Counted from the first letter of the stretch, positions 1 to 12,700 are shown. The stretch: DNA of 28,175 nt from Perkinsus olseni (GCA_013115135.1 JABANP010000613.1:1-28175); one strand, 5' to 3'. Numbers and translations are program-made. The notes: generated by a model not told the origin, from the sequence alone.

Positions 1-1818
1 TTGATCATTCTATATACTTGAATATCTACCTTTGGGCACTTATGGCGACCTTCTCGCATCTCCGATCAGTTGGCGTCAACCTCTGTTCTGGACAGTAGCC
101 ATGCTGCCGCTCGCTGCTAGCTTCGTGTTCCTCATGATACCACCAATACCCAAGAGTGACTTGATACCAGGTAATACACTCTCGTTAGTGATGAGCATGC
201 TATCCTAGGGTAAGTAAAACCCACCTGAGCGCGTGATTGAGTAGCTGCGTTGACAATGTCCGTTGTACACTGGAATTGTAGAAGCGCTGAAGTAGATAGC
301 GTGTTATCGAGTTGATAATATCAGCTTTAGTACTGGTCAGTAGTGTATCGGTCGTATTCCTACCATTCACTCAACCAGTAGAGTCAGTAATACTAGCTAC
401 TGCATACCTTTTCGAGGCGATGCGCCGATCATTCAGGCACTCCGCCGCCTGATGTGCGGGTGTGGAAGTCGATCACGTTCATCGTGGCCGAGAAGCTCTT
501 CAGAAGATTAGCCCCGTCGATCATAGTGAACGGGATGGTGAGTCTATCGTTAATACTATCACCATCACGATGAATGAAAAAATCCACAGTGTCGTCTGCT
601 GAACCCGGCAGTATCATCAGCCCGCTGTTGGCAGGTGCTTGGTTTCCTCTTCGGAGACTTCGGGAGATATTTTGTCTCCCCTACATTGGGTGTTGATTCT
701 GTCCTAATCGTCAACGCCTCCTTCTTCTGTGCCTGTGCTATTGCCACGGTTGGATGGGCCAAGCTCATCGAGTGGAATAAAATCTCACGGAGAGCGGTAG
801 TAGCGGAAGGGATACCATCTCTCTTAAACTTGAGTCTTTTCTTGTAATATGCTGAGGCATGAGAAGTCCGTAGAAACAGTCTACACACACCGACTTTGTT
901 GACACCCGACCTCGGTGACACGGTGGAATAGCCTAGTACTGATGATAAGGTTTCTCCTTGTCATCGCTATGATACATTCGGTGATTCCATCACCAGGGCA
1001 GTGCTGACGTCCTCGATTAGGTTATTTTACTGAGCATGCTGGCCCAGTGCTGCTTCCTCATTCTGCATATCATTCTTTACATAACTAAGACGGCCATTGC
1101 TACCAACTACATACAAGTGGGCCACATCATGAGATGATCTCGCGGATTTGTGGTATCAGGACCCCGAGGACCCGACATCGTGGAAGATGGTTCAGGAGCC
1201 CCGCCCCTATCACTATGTTATAATAATATCATCAGTCATTCTACTGGCTATAGGGGACAGCGCCTACGAATCCCAGCTGCCAGCGGCGGTCCAGAACGCC
1301 TACCAGTCAACGCCGTAGGCCTTCCATCATCAACTTATTTCATACAATAATACGCTCACTGGTCTCATCGCAACGTAATGTCTCTGGCTGCTTATCAACT
1401 GTTCTGGAGTCACTCTATCGCGCAGTGTATCGGTTTGTAACTCAGAATCGGCTCTGCAATTGATTTTTACTCGTAATATTCGGTTCCAGAATCGATTCTG
1501 GATTTCAGAATTGCTTCACTGAGCACTCCTGCCTTGTTAATTCCCCCCATTCAGGCTGCACATAACGGCCAATGCCAATTATAAGGCCGCCCAGTCCTGG
1601 GGGTTCCTAATCCAGTTCTCCATCAACGTCATCTTCGAGAAGGTCGGAGGTGTTAACCCGGTTGTTTCGGCGGCTATCGTTCTGGTGAGATTCTGTTACT
1701 TGATATAACGGCTTCCTCTTCAAATGAGTCGCTTCCTTGTCATGCTGAAACAGATTCCCTCTCAATCGTCCGTGCACTCGAGCTCACCTTCTTGTGGCTG
1801 CTGATCGACATTATTTGC
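1..1818 (+). CDS. UNC93/MFS-like multi-pass membrane protein, 5'-partial, multi-exon
   Basis: Probable polytopic membrane protein of the UNC93/MFSD11-like branch of the major facilitator superfamily. Exons that join in phase with GT..AG introns are: up to 170, 437-537, 635-796, 1048-1116, 1160-1314, 1555-1684 and probably 1783-1818. The product has strongly hydrophobic segments, for example around 'LFWTVAMLPLAASFVFLMI', 'VLIVNASFFCACAIATVGW', 'CCFLILHIILYI' and 'VIIISSVILLAIGDS'. The motif 'GDSAYESQL' followed about 25 residues later by 'AAQSWGFLIQF' resembles the UNC93 pattern G(I/V)GD...(N)TQ...W(Q)S. The start codon lies before the window. The last membrane segment ('LTFLWLLIDIIC') starts at 1783, but I could not fix the C-terminal exon(s) or the stop. 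Transport substrate unknown; UNC93 relatives include trafficking and regulatory proteins. The family call is by eye; that it is a membrane protein with these exon phases is firmer. Confidence 0.6.
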
Positions 1819-3400
1819 GTGATGTGCATCCTGTCGAGTTGTCTCCTCTCAGGGTTGTCTCATCCTGTCCTATCTACCTCTGCGAGCCGGTGGTCCATTG
1901 TTCGCTCCGTGCTTCGAAGCTGATTCGCCACTCATGGAGTATCAGCCGAGTGGACGGCGCCTGGCCTCTCGTCGAAGGAGCAGCAACTCTTGTTGTGGTT
2001 CCACGTGCAGCATAGACGTAGTAGAACGCGTCAGGCGAGTGTCTACAGGCTCGCTTCGGACGAGCGAACGGCCCCACCCTAGCACTGGTGAGAGCGGGTA
2101 AAACTTCACTCGCCGCAGACAAGCTGTTCCATCAGAAATTAATTCTCATCTGGACACGCCCCATCTACCGTTCGCAGTAACAACAAGCAACCGAGGCAGC
2201 GGCAGCAGTAGTGCCGGGCGATCTGGGTAAGTATCATCAACCTGGATATAGCCCTTCTCGTACGATGCAAGCGTTTGAGTAGCTCATCATGGATTGGGGC
2301 TTCACCGCGCTAGGTCATGGATGTCGATGAACGGCACTTCATGCATAGCAAACGCTGTATCAGTGAGCGCTTCCAGTACCACTCCACCACCACTTCTTCC
2401 TTCAGTGCCGGCGTCCCCTTCATGTCGTCATCGTCATTCCTAGACGGCAGTTTGATCAGCACTCGTCATCGATATGAACTCGAACGTCGGGCCTCGTAGT
2501 TGACATTGACTTCTTTTCATGATTATTTCAGCAACTTGAAATTAGTAGCTATTTTCTACTGAGCTCGTGTGCGTCTCCGCTGTTTCATCAAACCGTGTCT
2601 CAATTCTGGCTTGTTGCGTTACAGTGGGTATTGCATCATTAGCCAACACCTACCTTCCCTGCATGCCAGTTTGAAGTCTGGTTATATTCACTCTATCGCA
2701 ACGACAAGTCCCCTTCGCTCTGACAGAGCGGCTCTGTGATCCGTCACAGCATTCATCTTCGTACTCCCAACTTGCGTCAGAACCATCCCGAAGGCTGGAC
2801 ATGGTCATCCCGTCGTTTCTGAAGCCACTTCGGCCCGCTTCACTCAGCATATTCTTACCTAAAACGACTCATCAGTCCTCGCCTTGGGTTGTGTTTAAGA
2901 GGTCGTGCAAGTGCTCATCAGTAGACGATGTCGGTCCTCCAACCCATGATGCGGAGTGTATTGCCGTCTATGGTCCAGCGAGTCGCAGCCCGATGCTGCA
3001 CCACCACTACCGCCGCTGCTGCTGCTGGACAGAGCCACTTTACTCTACCACAAGTGCTTGGAACTGTGTAAGGGAGTCCTGCGAGTCGTGCTGTATCTAG
3101 CTCCGCTGGAAGCTCCTCACTCCACTCGAGGGCTCGCGGCCGCCACGAAGAGCGATGCGGGTTCCAGTCTGTCGTGGTTGCGCCGCGCGGAGTGGAGGCT
3201 ATATTTTAGCGTTTCTTCATCGATTGATGAAAGCAGGACTCTGGTTTATTGATATTCCTGAACTCGTCGATGTGCTTGCGCTACCTTCATGAAGTGGCGT
3301 CGATCTCGAAATGTCTTGTTACGGCCCTAGGTACCTGAATGATGCTATCACCAGTAAGCATTTACCCGGCATTAAGGAGTGGATACACGGTTCGGACTGT
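1819..3400. other. Unassigned region; possible 3' exons of the upstream gene
   Basis: No conserved protein recognised. Open stretches that might be exons on the plus strand are about 2115-2231 (a Ser/Gly-rich stretch ending at a GTAAGT donor), 2317-2499 (ends 'YELERRAS' then a stop) and 2956-3252 (open for 98 codons, containing 'LYHKCLELCKGVL'). The first two could encode the cytoplasmic tail of the membrane protein that begins upstream, but I could not connect them in phase with confidence. A perfect 16-bp palindrome (CCAGAATCGATTCTGG) lies just before, at 1486-1501. Confidence 0.25.
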
Positions 3401-3452
3401 CTGCACAATGCGTAGGGGTTTACAAGTGTAATCGTTGGATATTTAAATCATC

Positions 3453-4073
3453 ATCATCAGGTATGGTCATACGTTGAACTTGCTGCAAATAAAGATGCCC
3501 AAGGACAAGGACGACGCTGGTGAGACTTATCGTGACATTCAGCTACCACTGGATGAAAATGCAGTCGCTCAGGTGGAGAGGATAAGGCGATCATAGCGAC
3601 TCTGCAGACGACCATGACTCTGCCCCTCGGGGAAGGTGATGTCCCCCGCCTGACACGGCCTCCTCCCAATGGCCCTGGCAGGTTCTTCCGTCCCAAACGC
3701 CTCGACCATCCCGTGCTTCACAGTGCTCTTCTACAGGAGCAACGACCCCTTCAATCGGGAATTCCACGCCCCTCAAGTAGGTCAAAGGCCTCAGCCTCGG
3801 CAAACAGGTATCTTTCTCAGGCACGCTGGCTGGGCGAGCTCCTTGGAGTACGGTGGCTGCAGAAGCAAGAGAAGGGTGAGCACGGGTCCCTCCCTGAGTG
3901 GACAGGTCCCCAGCATGGTCTCAGGTGTTCTGCTCGTGGTGCACCATGACACTATGGGCTTCCCGCCGTCGTTGGAGATTGGCGATTCCAGGTCGGCTAG
4001 GTTAAATCTGCATCTTGCATGCGTCGAACTAAGATGCCATTTGTCAGGCTTATTTCTGACGTTTTCTCACTGA
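3453..4073 (+). other. Candidate exon cluster of an unidentified gene
   Basis: Several open stretches with plausible splice borders. An exon starting near 3453 after CATCATCATCAG encodes a charged, lysine/aspartate-rich segment containing 'KMPKDKDDAGETY' and can end at CAG|GTGGAG (3571). A second stretch near 3670-3777 encodes 'LFYRSNDPFNREFHAPQ' and ends at a GTAGGT donor. It joins in phase to an exon beginning at about 3809 after AAACAG. The antisense strand is also open here (3591-3824), so the strand is not certain. I recognise no family. Confidence 0.2.
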
Positions 4074-5030
4074 GCGTACGCAAGTGGTCCCCGAGGCTAT
4101 CACCTCGAGTGAAGGAAGCTGATCTCTCGAGTTCCATCAAGAAGCCGTCCCGGTAGTGCGATGACATCGCCCGGCTCGCTACCCTGGTCGTAGAATCACC
4201 CTACTCGTATGGGAATGAGACTAGAATCCTGTCTTGTATCAATTTTTCCGAAGTTTTCGAGGGAAATTTTCGCGAGGCAAGAAGTTTTCGACAGAAAAGC
4301 GTACAATGTACTCTTGGGCCTCGTCGACCATTTGCTTTGAAACTAACACTCGTATAGCCACCTCAGGATACGCGTGGTTGGGCAGGCGTGGGAGTTGTAC
4401 GAGCGGGGCCATGGTATCGCTCCCTCGTTGGGCTATAGGAACTCACCATTAGTTTTACTTTCGGTATCAGGTATGTCACGGTCGATGGCCTCGATTTCCG
4501 AGTAGTAACAGGGAGTGGTGGGGAGGGGGCCTGTCGATGGTCCAAGGACTTGGTCATAGAAGACGGAGAAATTGCGACAGGTTAGCGGGCTACAGCGGAT
4601 AGAGAACCACTCGGCGTCAATCTCGTTCTACCTCTCCCAACTTGTAGTATCACCACGCACAGTGACTCCGCCTTAAAGACAGGGACATTGCGTGCGCCCC
4701 AAATAAGAGATTACATTCCTCTGGTCACGTTAGAGAGATAATCGTTTTTGCAAGGTCTTCGCATTGGTGGAGTTCTGCCCTCTGGCCAACTCGTCCTGTC
4801 GATGCCTTTCATATCTGACCCGGCCAGTCCCTGTGCGAAGGCGGCTTTCCTAGAAGTTGTGGAGCACGCTATGGCGAGCACAGGGAAGAGGAAGTAGCTG
4901 CGACGACTGCGCGTCCTACCTTATCTTCGCCCCACCTCAGGGCCCTAGTATTGATTGATGGAAAGGACCCGTTCCTCAGTTTTGCTCATGTAGAATATGC
5001 TGGTGAATCGCCCGGCGATATGTACTTCAC
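4074..5030. other. No gene recognised
   Basis: Only short open stretches with no recognisable domain. Around 4247-4300 the short word TTTTCG recurs several times (GAAGTTTTCG twice); the same word is seen in the duplication upstream of COPA and near the start of the retroelement gag. It is probably chance or low complexity. Confidence 0.3.
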
Positions 5031-5036
5031 TTCAGG

Positions 5037-5149
5037 AAAAGTTTCAGAATCTAGACGACAGTTCGCTGCTGTCGACTGCATCGACCTTGGCGAGACAGGA
5101 AGTTGCATTAACCGCCTTGCCGAAGAATTTGACGGATGATGAACAAAAA
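5037..5149 (+). other. Candidate exon, unidentified
   Basis: After the acceptor-like CACTTCAG the sequence is open and encodes a regular Leu/Ala/Asp-rich helical segment containing 'FQNLDDSSLLSTASTLARQ' and ending 'LTDDEQK' at a possible GTGGGT donor. The composition looks coding, but two other frames are also open here, and I could not find matching neighbours. The strand and boundaries are tentative. Confidence 0.25.
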
Positions 5150-6025
5150 GTGGGTCCGAGGAGAGTTAGACACCAAAGGAGAATGTGTGTGTGTTAAGTC
5201 CGACGCCGACGACAGGCTTAGTCATACTAGCATCGATGTATCTTGTTTCAAAGGACGGTGTGATCTCGATAAGGAGATTCCGCGAGTGATCTCGGATTGC
5301 ATATGCCCCTTGTCAGGCTCTGTTCGTCAATCCATTGGCAGTAGCAGAAGAGATGTTGCCCTGGCATACAGGGAAGTTAGTCGTTGGTGGCGGCTCGAGT
5401 TGACGTTATTCAATGTTTCAACACGTATCAGTGCTCATTGCGTTATGCCGGAGTAGATCAAGGTTTTTTTCTTATAATTGCTTCGCGGTAGTCAGAAACA
5501 CGTGAGCACGTATCTATCATATACGGTCCTAGGAACAGCACCATCGCTGGTTTGCTTCTCCAATTGAACCATGTTGAGCTAATATAAACAGTCGAGAGTG
5601 ATCGATTCGCCACATTCAATTCGCGAGGGGAGGCGTCCGGATCGCAAGCCCGAGACCACTCAAAACCGCGTGGTCTCTGATCAGCCTTTCCCTCGTATCA
5701 GGTGGTGAAGGGCCAATCTCTTCGGCTGCTGTCTACGTTTTCACTCCTTCCCCTCGTAAATTTAGTTGTGCACGAATGGGGCACTTGCTTTTGTTGCGTT
5801 CCGTCCATGTTTATGCGTGCAGAGCAGTCTGGGCATAAGCCAGATCCTTCAGCTCCTTCTAACAAATTCCCTTCGGCTTTGTGTTCCACGTATGCGCAAG
5901 AAGACTATAATAGATGGCACCACTAACACTATTGATACTGAACGCGACACACAGCGTTTCTCGATGATACTTGGTGTCTATGACCGCTTCGATTGGAAAG
6001 GCACCTTCTTCTCGTCCTTCGTTAC
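5150..6025. other. Intergenic or unassigned, downstream of SUMO
   Basis: This stretch lies 3' of the minus-strand SUMO stop. Open stretches at 5136-5456 (+) and 5698-5926 (both strands) have no recognisable domain and no supporting splice pattern, so they are not called as genes. Some of this must be the 3' [12 protein letters not shown] region of the SUMO transcript. Confidence 0.3.
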
Positions 6026-6510
6026 TTAGAACAAACCGCAACCGCCTGTCTGTTCCACTAGAGCCTGAGGAAAACGAGCTTGTTCTCATACCACACCATC
6101 GTGAGCATGATAGAATCCTGTACAGGGAAACAGACGACGTACATCAATCTCATCTTGGTCTTGCATGTCCAACTCCTGTCGCGGTTAATCCTCTCCCCAT
6201 CATAAAGGAACCTCACACCGTCAGCAGGCAGCCCTTCCCTTGTACAGTACGCATCCATCAACTGATCATACATTGTTTGTTGGGGACTAGAGGTAAATGC
6301 AGTAGTACCTTGCGCAACGGAGTTCCGCGCTTCAATTTGAACATAACCTCCTTTCCTTCGGCGTTTTTCACCTATGATTCACCCAATTGTCACCATCATC
6401 ATATGCCATGCCATTACCTTCAACTGCAAAGATTGGGGCTGGTCTTGGTCCTTGTTCTCCTGCTGCTGCTCCTGCTCTCCGTTATGGTTATCAGCTGGGG
6501 TCTCAGACAT
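6026..6510 (-). CDS. SUMO (small ubiquitin-like modifier) precursor, 4 exons, with a frame break
   Basis: Ubiquitin-like protein that is conjugated to lysines of nuclear and other target proteins after a SUMO protease exposes its C-terminal Gly-Gly. Exons: 6418-6510 (start codon ACCAATGTCT; acidic, Gln-rich N-terminal tail ending 'LQLK'), 6309-6371 ('EVMFKLKRGTPLRK'), 6139-6261 ('LMDAYCTREGL', 'FLYDGERINRD', then 'ELDMQDQDEIDV') and 6026-6057. The last exon gives the diagnostic 'EQTGG' followed by a four-residue tail (CGLF) that would be removed on maturation. Introns are 47, 46 and 81 nt. Exon 3 is odd: between 'INRD' and 'ELDM' the reading frame steps by two bases, and the usual TPxx residues of the family are missing, as if about 10 bases were lost. 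The gene could therefore be defective, or the assembly could carry an indel. It lies 226 bp downstream of COPA in the same direction. Confidence 0.85.
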
Positions 6511-6736
6511 TGGTGGACGGGAACAGTTCAATTATCCTGACAACCAGCTTCCTCGAACAGGGTGGGGATGCCAACAATTCTGATGATACGCTAAATTGCT
6601 GGTGGAAGTTGTGGATACTCGTACGCAACACGAAAGAGTCTGATAATGGTGCGAAGCAGCATAAACGAGTTTGCTCCTTAGAAACATATAGCAGCCGCAT
6701 CATAACCCATCACTCGTCGACCGAAGCATCTCCGAT
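6511..6736. other. Short intergenic gap between COPA and SUMO
   Basis: This 226-bp spacer must hold the COPA 3' end and the SUMO promoter and 5' leader. I see no clear TATA box, terminator or repeat. The two genes are head to tail. Confidence 0.5.
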
Positions 6737-9700
6737 CTACAGAGGACGGAACTGGACACCGAGCACACCTGCAATGCAGAAGAGCTGAATACATTGGCCG
6801 GCTCGAATGGCACTTACGGGCGCCGATCTCAGACAGCTGGCAAACATCACATAAACTCCCTGCATATTGCGCCTTGTAGTTGGCGTTGCAGTAGGGGCAA
6901 CGAACCAATGCCTCGCCTGAAGTGAGATCATCCCAGGCCCAATCTCGAAACCTCATATACGAAGATCCACACCATACGCTTCCCGCATTAGCCGGAAGAG
7001 ACGAACTTTCCCGCTTGCCAGAGGGGCGGGTGAGTTCACCGGTTACGTTATTCGCATACGCGGGACGCACACAGTTACCACCAAAATGGATTCCGTCACT
7101 TTTGGACGAGAATCGATTGATACTACCTCTGCTAGGGTTGATGACGGTCATCGTCCTAGAACATATGATGAGCTTAGGGTCGGTATCATTGCTATCAAAG
7201 TTGATCTCGTGTGCATCAGTTCCTCTCTGTTCACATACTGCCAGAATCTTTCTGGCTTGGTTAACCACCTCGGGTGTCTTGCTCGCTCCGAAGTTACCCA
7301 GCATGAGACGGCCTGAGATTCCAGTTCAGCATAGACCCCGGATGGCAGGTCCAACAGGCCACTAAGACACCCCCCGCTTAGCAGAGACCTACGTGCCATA
7401 TTAGCCGCCGTTAGATAGTTGTGGGCCTTGAAGTTCTGCGTCATCGCAGCCCTCAACGTGAGAAGATGATGAGAAGGTTGGAGGTTAACACAGGTGAAGT
7501 AAGCGGACAACTCCAACGAGCGGGACACCTATCGGGTAACAATATTAAAACTCTTGCTGCCACCCGCAAAGAGGAACAGGAACATCATTGCCATCGAAGG
7601 AGTGACGGACGGTAAACACGTTCTAATGCACTCAGCGCGCGAGGAATGAGTAAAAATAAATAGGACAAGGCGCTCACACTGAGCGTTGATCGATAATACG
7701 CATGACAGGACCCAATCACCTGATCGTGTGGCAGCTCTCTTCTGTTGGTCTCCAATCGCATGCCTTGCACGTATCTAAACACGCATTCACGGCTCTTTGA
7801 ATTGAACATAAAAGGCCATCCTCAACATACTGCGAGCAGACTTCGATGAACTCAGTGAGCTGTGCCTCCTCTTCACTGTTCGCTGCCGTCGCCATGGTAC
7901 AGGCTTGGAGCACCTGCACAGCGGTAACAGACTCCTGTCACTACCTCCGAGACCTAGTCCACGAGAACTAGCAGATCTATCCGTACGAGCAAACGAGTTC
8001 CGATATAACCAGAAGCTTCGACCGACGAAAGATTCCCGTCATCTCTTATTTCAACAGGAGCACGACCGGATTTTCCGATTCGACCCAACCCGACGTACAT
8101 AGCGGAACACATCAAGAGAGTCTCTGAATTTGCCCATGGTGGTCAGCTTGTGTCCTTCCCTGAGCTTTCCCAGTAAAAATTGGACCTGAAGCATGAATCA
8201 TACCACAACTTCTTCAAATCATTGCATAATACCGTGAATAGTCCTGCGGGTTCGATCTCCGCGCCGGGCACTCCGAGCTTGCTGCTGGGCGTGACCACAG
8301 GAAGGCCAATAGAAGGCTCCAGAGGTAACGCAGGTAAGCTAACAAGGGAGGAAGGAAATGAAAATGATAAAATTCTCAAGATGCGGGTGTGCTATAGCTC
8401 CTAGGTGAATGAATCTATCAGCAATCCTCTATTTGATACAATAATGTTATCATTTGTGATTCTGTATTACCTGCAGCGCGTAGCACTGTAGATCTCTTCA
8501 AAGAGGGGTTTCAGCGGAGCGGCGTTAATAAGGCCGATCCTGAACAGCACAGTTCATGCGAAGGGCGTTCCTCAACTCTCGGCCACCAGTTACGCGTCGA
8601 GCACGAGGGCAGCCAAGGTGGGCAATACCACCAGCAATCGCGGGAGATCCTTACCTTCTCTGCAGAGTCGCAAGCGCCTCGTCGAAATCTCCTGCAGCTA
8701 TCAGGTCCGGAACGAGTTTGCGGTTCCTCAACCACCGTCTTGCATAGCCCTCTCCTAACACAAATGAAGGCAAGTTCAGAGGAGTAGTGAGTTGACACGA
8801 AAATGAGCTTACCTGGCGTTACCACACTCTCGTCAACCGGCTGGGCTTCAGAGCTCGCAGCAGGCAAGTCGAGATCACCAAGGCCTGAGAGCCACGAAAT
8901 CGACTGACGAAAGACTGACACGCTAGTAACATTACCCAAGTCCTCATCAGAGCCCCAGGCGTTCCCGACGTCTACTTCCTCGTCCGGAGAGGCAAGAGCG
9001 TCATCACCCCAAGCTGAGAGAATATACCGTGGACGCTTATGATCTAGCTTGGACATTATCGATTACCATCGAAGCCACCAGCATTAGGAGCATTCTCTTC
9101 TTCTTCGTCATCAAACCCTGGCAAGAACGTCTGCTGTTGATGTTCCTCATCAGCTGGTGCCGCCTCTTCGACGCCGGCCCATTTATTGTCGAAGATCTGC
9201 TCCATGCTCATAAGCAGCGGCCAGTTGGTCGTAGCAGCCTTAGTCAGTGGCACTGGTGGCTGCAGCAGGGACGCCTTCTCACTGTGACCAGCATCTAATA
9301 AAAAATAGGGAAAATGATCAAGGTTATTTGTCCATCGCGGAGTCGTACCCGGAACTGGCTGGTTGTTGCCCGCGCAGAGCTCGGAATACAGATCGCTCAG
9401 ACCATAAGTTTCTGAGAGGTAGCAGTATACCAACGTATGTCAAGCAACGAGGCCCTTTAATTGTAACACAGTGAACCGGATTCGAACTGACGACCTTCTG
9501 CTTACTAGCCATAATGGTTGCCAAGGGCAGCTGGCCCGCCTCCGCGAGGACTCTGACGCGTTCCTCAACATCACCCAAAAACATTGCCGTGTTGAACCTA
9601 TCAAGACATCCGTTGCGGTCACCCAATCCGAGACCAGAAACAAAGAGGCAATACTCGTAGACCTTCCGCTGAGAGATCGAGAACTACGAATACTCTAATA

Positions 9701-12700
9701 CTCGGCGGTGGTTAGGGCAGCATAGTGATACTGTCAAGCATTACCTCTCCATCGGGTCATTCCTCTTCTTAGCTATAGCCAGCATCTTCTTGAGTTTGTC
9801 ACGGTTACCAGTAGACAGGTACAAGAATGACAAGCCCGAAAGATTTCTGGTCTTCTGATAGACCATCTCCACCATCTATATGACATTAGTGATACTACAG
9901 TCCACACCTACACTAGACTCACCTGCACATTCCCCTGCCGAAGTGCCTCCTTCCCCAAACGATTCCATACTTCCTGAAGAAATGCAGAGAAATGCCGACC
10001 GTTAGAGTCGAACCAGGGACCTGTTGAATGGTTACCTTTTGATCAATTCTCTTAGCGCAGCTCAAAGCTTCATCCAAGTGGCCAAACTCTAGACTCAGAT
10101 TGAAACGTGTAAGAGGGTCGTCAACGAACTGGAGGGCGACCTCTGGATATCCCTTCGACTTCAGGTATCTAAGGTTTACCCTATACGCTCAACGACAAAA
10201 AGGAATGGGCGATCCCAACTGATCGCTTGAGGAGAGTCCAACAACAAACACGAAATGAGAGCAGCCCACGTTCCATCAATGGCCATAGCCAGTCCACGAC
10301 TCTATTACTACCCGATGCCGACGTTGCCGCAGATACGGGCTTGTTTGATCCACCTCTTAACATCGTCATATCTCTTTTGCCACAGCGCCATCTTGAAGCA
10401 GTATCTATTGTACCACAGTGCATTAGGAACCCGATGGTCATGAACATCGTACTCAGCATTGTTGAAGGGTCGCTTGTGGATAGCATTCTCCCTGTCAAGG
10501 TACACAACAGTCTGCTTGGACACTCGGCACAAGTAATACACATTCGACAGACCTGGCAACGTACGAGTGAGGAGTATACTCCAGCTCCCTCTCTCTTACT
10601 GTTAATGATTCCATAGTCACCGTTGACGATGGTGTACTTGATATGTGATAGAGTGGTGAAGACGAATACTCCAGGCTGGGTCTCATCCCACACCTAAGCG
10701 AAGACGATACTCGGCGAACGAGGTTCAACTTCATGATACTTACACCCGACTTCACCCTGACGTTCTCATGTAGAGAATGCAAAAGCTCTAGGTTGCGGCC
10801 GTTGGCTAAGGTAATGTTATGCTTTCCCAAGAACGCCACGTAGCTGAAATAATAACAATAATAATACAGAAGTAGTAAGATGTTAGAATTGAACCGGGGA
10901 TCTCCCGATCAACAGGCGCTGAGTACCCCGAATTACTCCATGTTTTTGCTCCACACAACATAGCGGACACCGCCGGCCACGGTGATCTCTCCAACCACAC
11001 TCCTGGCGTTGAAGTCGAACAGTTGCACCACCTCTCCAGAACGCAGTAGAACCTGAAGAGACCAGCAACATCAATAACAGGCTCCGTTGTCACCAGCTTC
11101 TGCATCTTTGATGGATACGCTTTGATTTCTCATTTACATGACCAACTCGTAGACTAGCGACAGGCGATGGGGCACGACAGATAGGCATTCACAGCAAAGA
11201 CGGATCGACAGTCGATTTTTATAGTGTATTACCTTGTTATTCCCGCCTTGGTAAATAGCTTCAACATTGCTCTGATTCTTCGGCACCGGTGGCTCGAACT
11301 TCTTCACCAACTCGTTATTCAAGTTGTACAAGCCGAGTGTGTTGTCTCGGTGCAGCACCTGAGAGAGAAGCAGACTTCACATCCTCACCTTCCCCTTCAC
11401 CACCACTACAGCCAGTCTATTCCTGCTGACGAAGCAAGCGCCGTTACAGGAGGTCCCCTCCTTGGCCACCAGCGGATCTCGGAGTCCTTGAGTCAGCTGG
11501 GCATTAGTGCAGGAATACAGATCATGTGAGCCTGGGAGAGAGAGGACATTAAGTAAGCCACGGCAAAGAACCGGTTCAGCCCGAACGAGCCGTCCTTGAT
11601 GAATCAGTTGTACAGGGAAGTCGAAAAATGTCGGATCTAGCACCGGGGGAAAACGAGAGCTATGTGTATCTTCTTGTAGCATTCAAATGACAACAACCTG
11701 TCGATTACACTCGAGTGCAAGCTACCATTCCGACGACCCTCGCCGTCGTCTTACCGACTCCTTGCTGATCAACATACATCACAATAGCGTTCATGTCAGT
11801 GCTCGAGAAAGGATTCACGATCAACGACCTCAGCGAGGACACCATTGCATTAGGTGGGCGTCTCAGAGTAGCCAGACTTGTTGATGGTGGGGTAACTGGC
11901 AACAACGGCAGCAGTGAATACAGCCAGTGTGGCTCCTGAGCAACACACACACTTACTCTCAGTTGAGCCTGGCTGCTGCTGAGACCTGCTGCTGGCTTGA
12001 TCGATGTTCTGCACTGTAAGGTAGCCATCCTTAGCCAGGTACAGAGACTGAGCATGAGAGCCACTCGGAGGCGCTGGTGTTGATCAGAATCTCCCTTTCC
12101 TACCTGTCCGGCGTGGCCACTACCACTACCAAGAGCGAAGACTGGCCTCTCTCGATCTAGTTTGAAAACTACCATACCAGAATCGTGTCCTGCAACAACA
12201 AGCGAGTAAGATGGATCATCATCATCATCTGTAAGGAGGGTGCACACACCTGCAGCGATGAGACTGTTGGTGGGATGCACGGCTAGTATCCAGAAGCGGT
12301 CATTCTCGCGCCTGGAAAAAAGAGCAGCGGACAGCTCCTCCTCACAGCAGCAGTGGCAGAGCGCCCCTACCTGAACGTATGTATGGCGACCCTCTTGGTG
12401 GCGTCCCATACTCTAATAGTACGATCTTCGGAGTCAGAGATGATGAGATCCTTCTTAGCTGAATAGCAAATCATTGACTATCACGCCCAACGCTAGAGCG
12501 GAGAGCAATACAGCTCTGACGAGAGAACTAAGACCTACGCACGGCAGCGTGAAGCAGGAACGCCCTCAAGCAAAGATACGGGTATGGCTCGTGCTCCCAG
12601 AGAACACTTACTGGAGAAAAATACAGCCGAGACGTTATTAAAGTGGCCTCTGAGCGTATCCACTTCCCACGCCTTGCCGTCGCCCATTCGCCATATCTTG

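Noticed and set aside
5971..6540. 189-codon open frame on the plus strand
   Set aside because: It is antisense to the SUMO exons and introns; the minus strand has clear homology and splice sites.
6678..7304. Single 208-codon minus-strand ORF covering the COPA 3' end
   Set aside because: It reads through introns. The conserved C-terminus requires splicing at 7127/6916 and 6818/6768 and ends at 6737.
8160..8185. A 26-nt intron in COPA
   Set aside because: An upstream donor (GTGGTATG) gives a 47-nt intron in the same phase and a product length nearer to the family's.
9412..10936. Functional tRNA genes in COPA introns
   Set aside because: Only the 3' T-arm part is recognisable; no D-arm or acceptor pairing, so not annotated as tRNA.
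11359..11388. A 30-nt intron in COPA
   Set aside because: A donor 21 nt upstream gives a 51-nt intron and restores the 'NRLAVLHRDN' alignment, so the very short intron is not needed.
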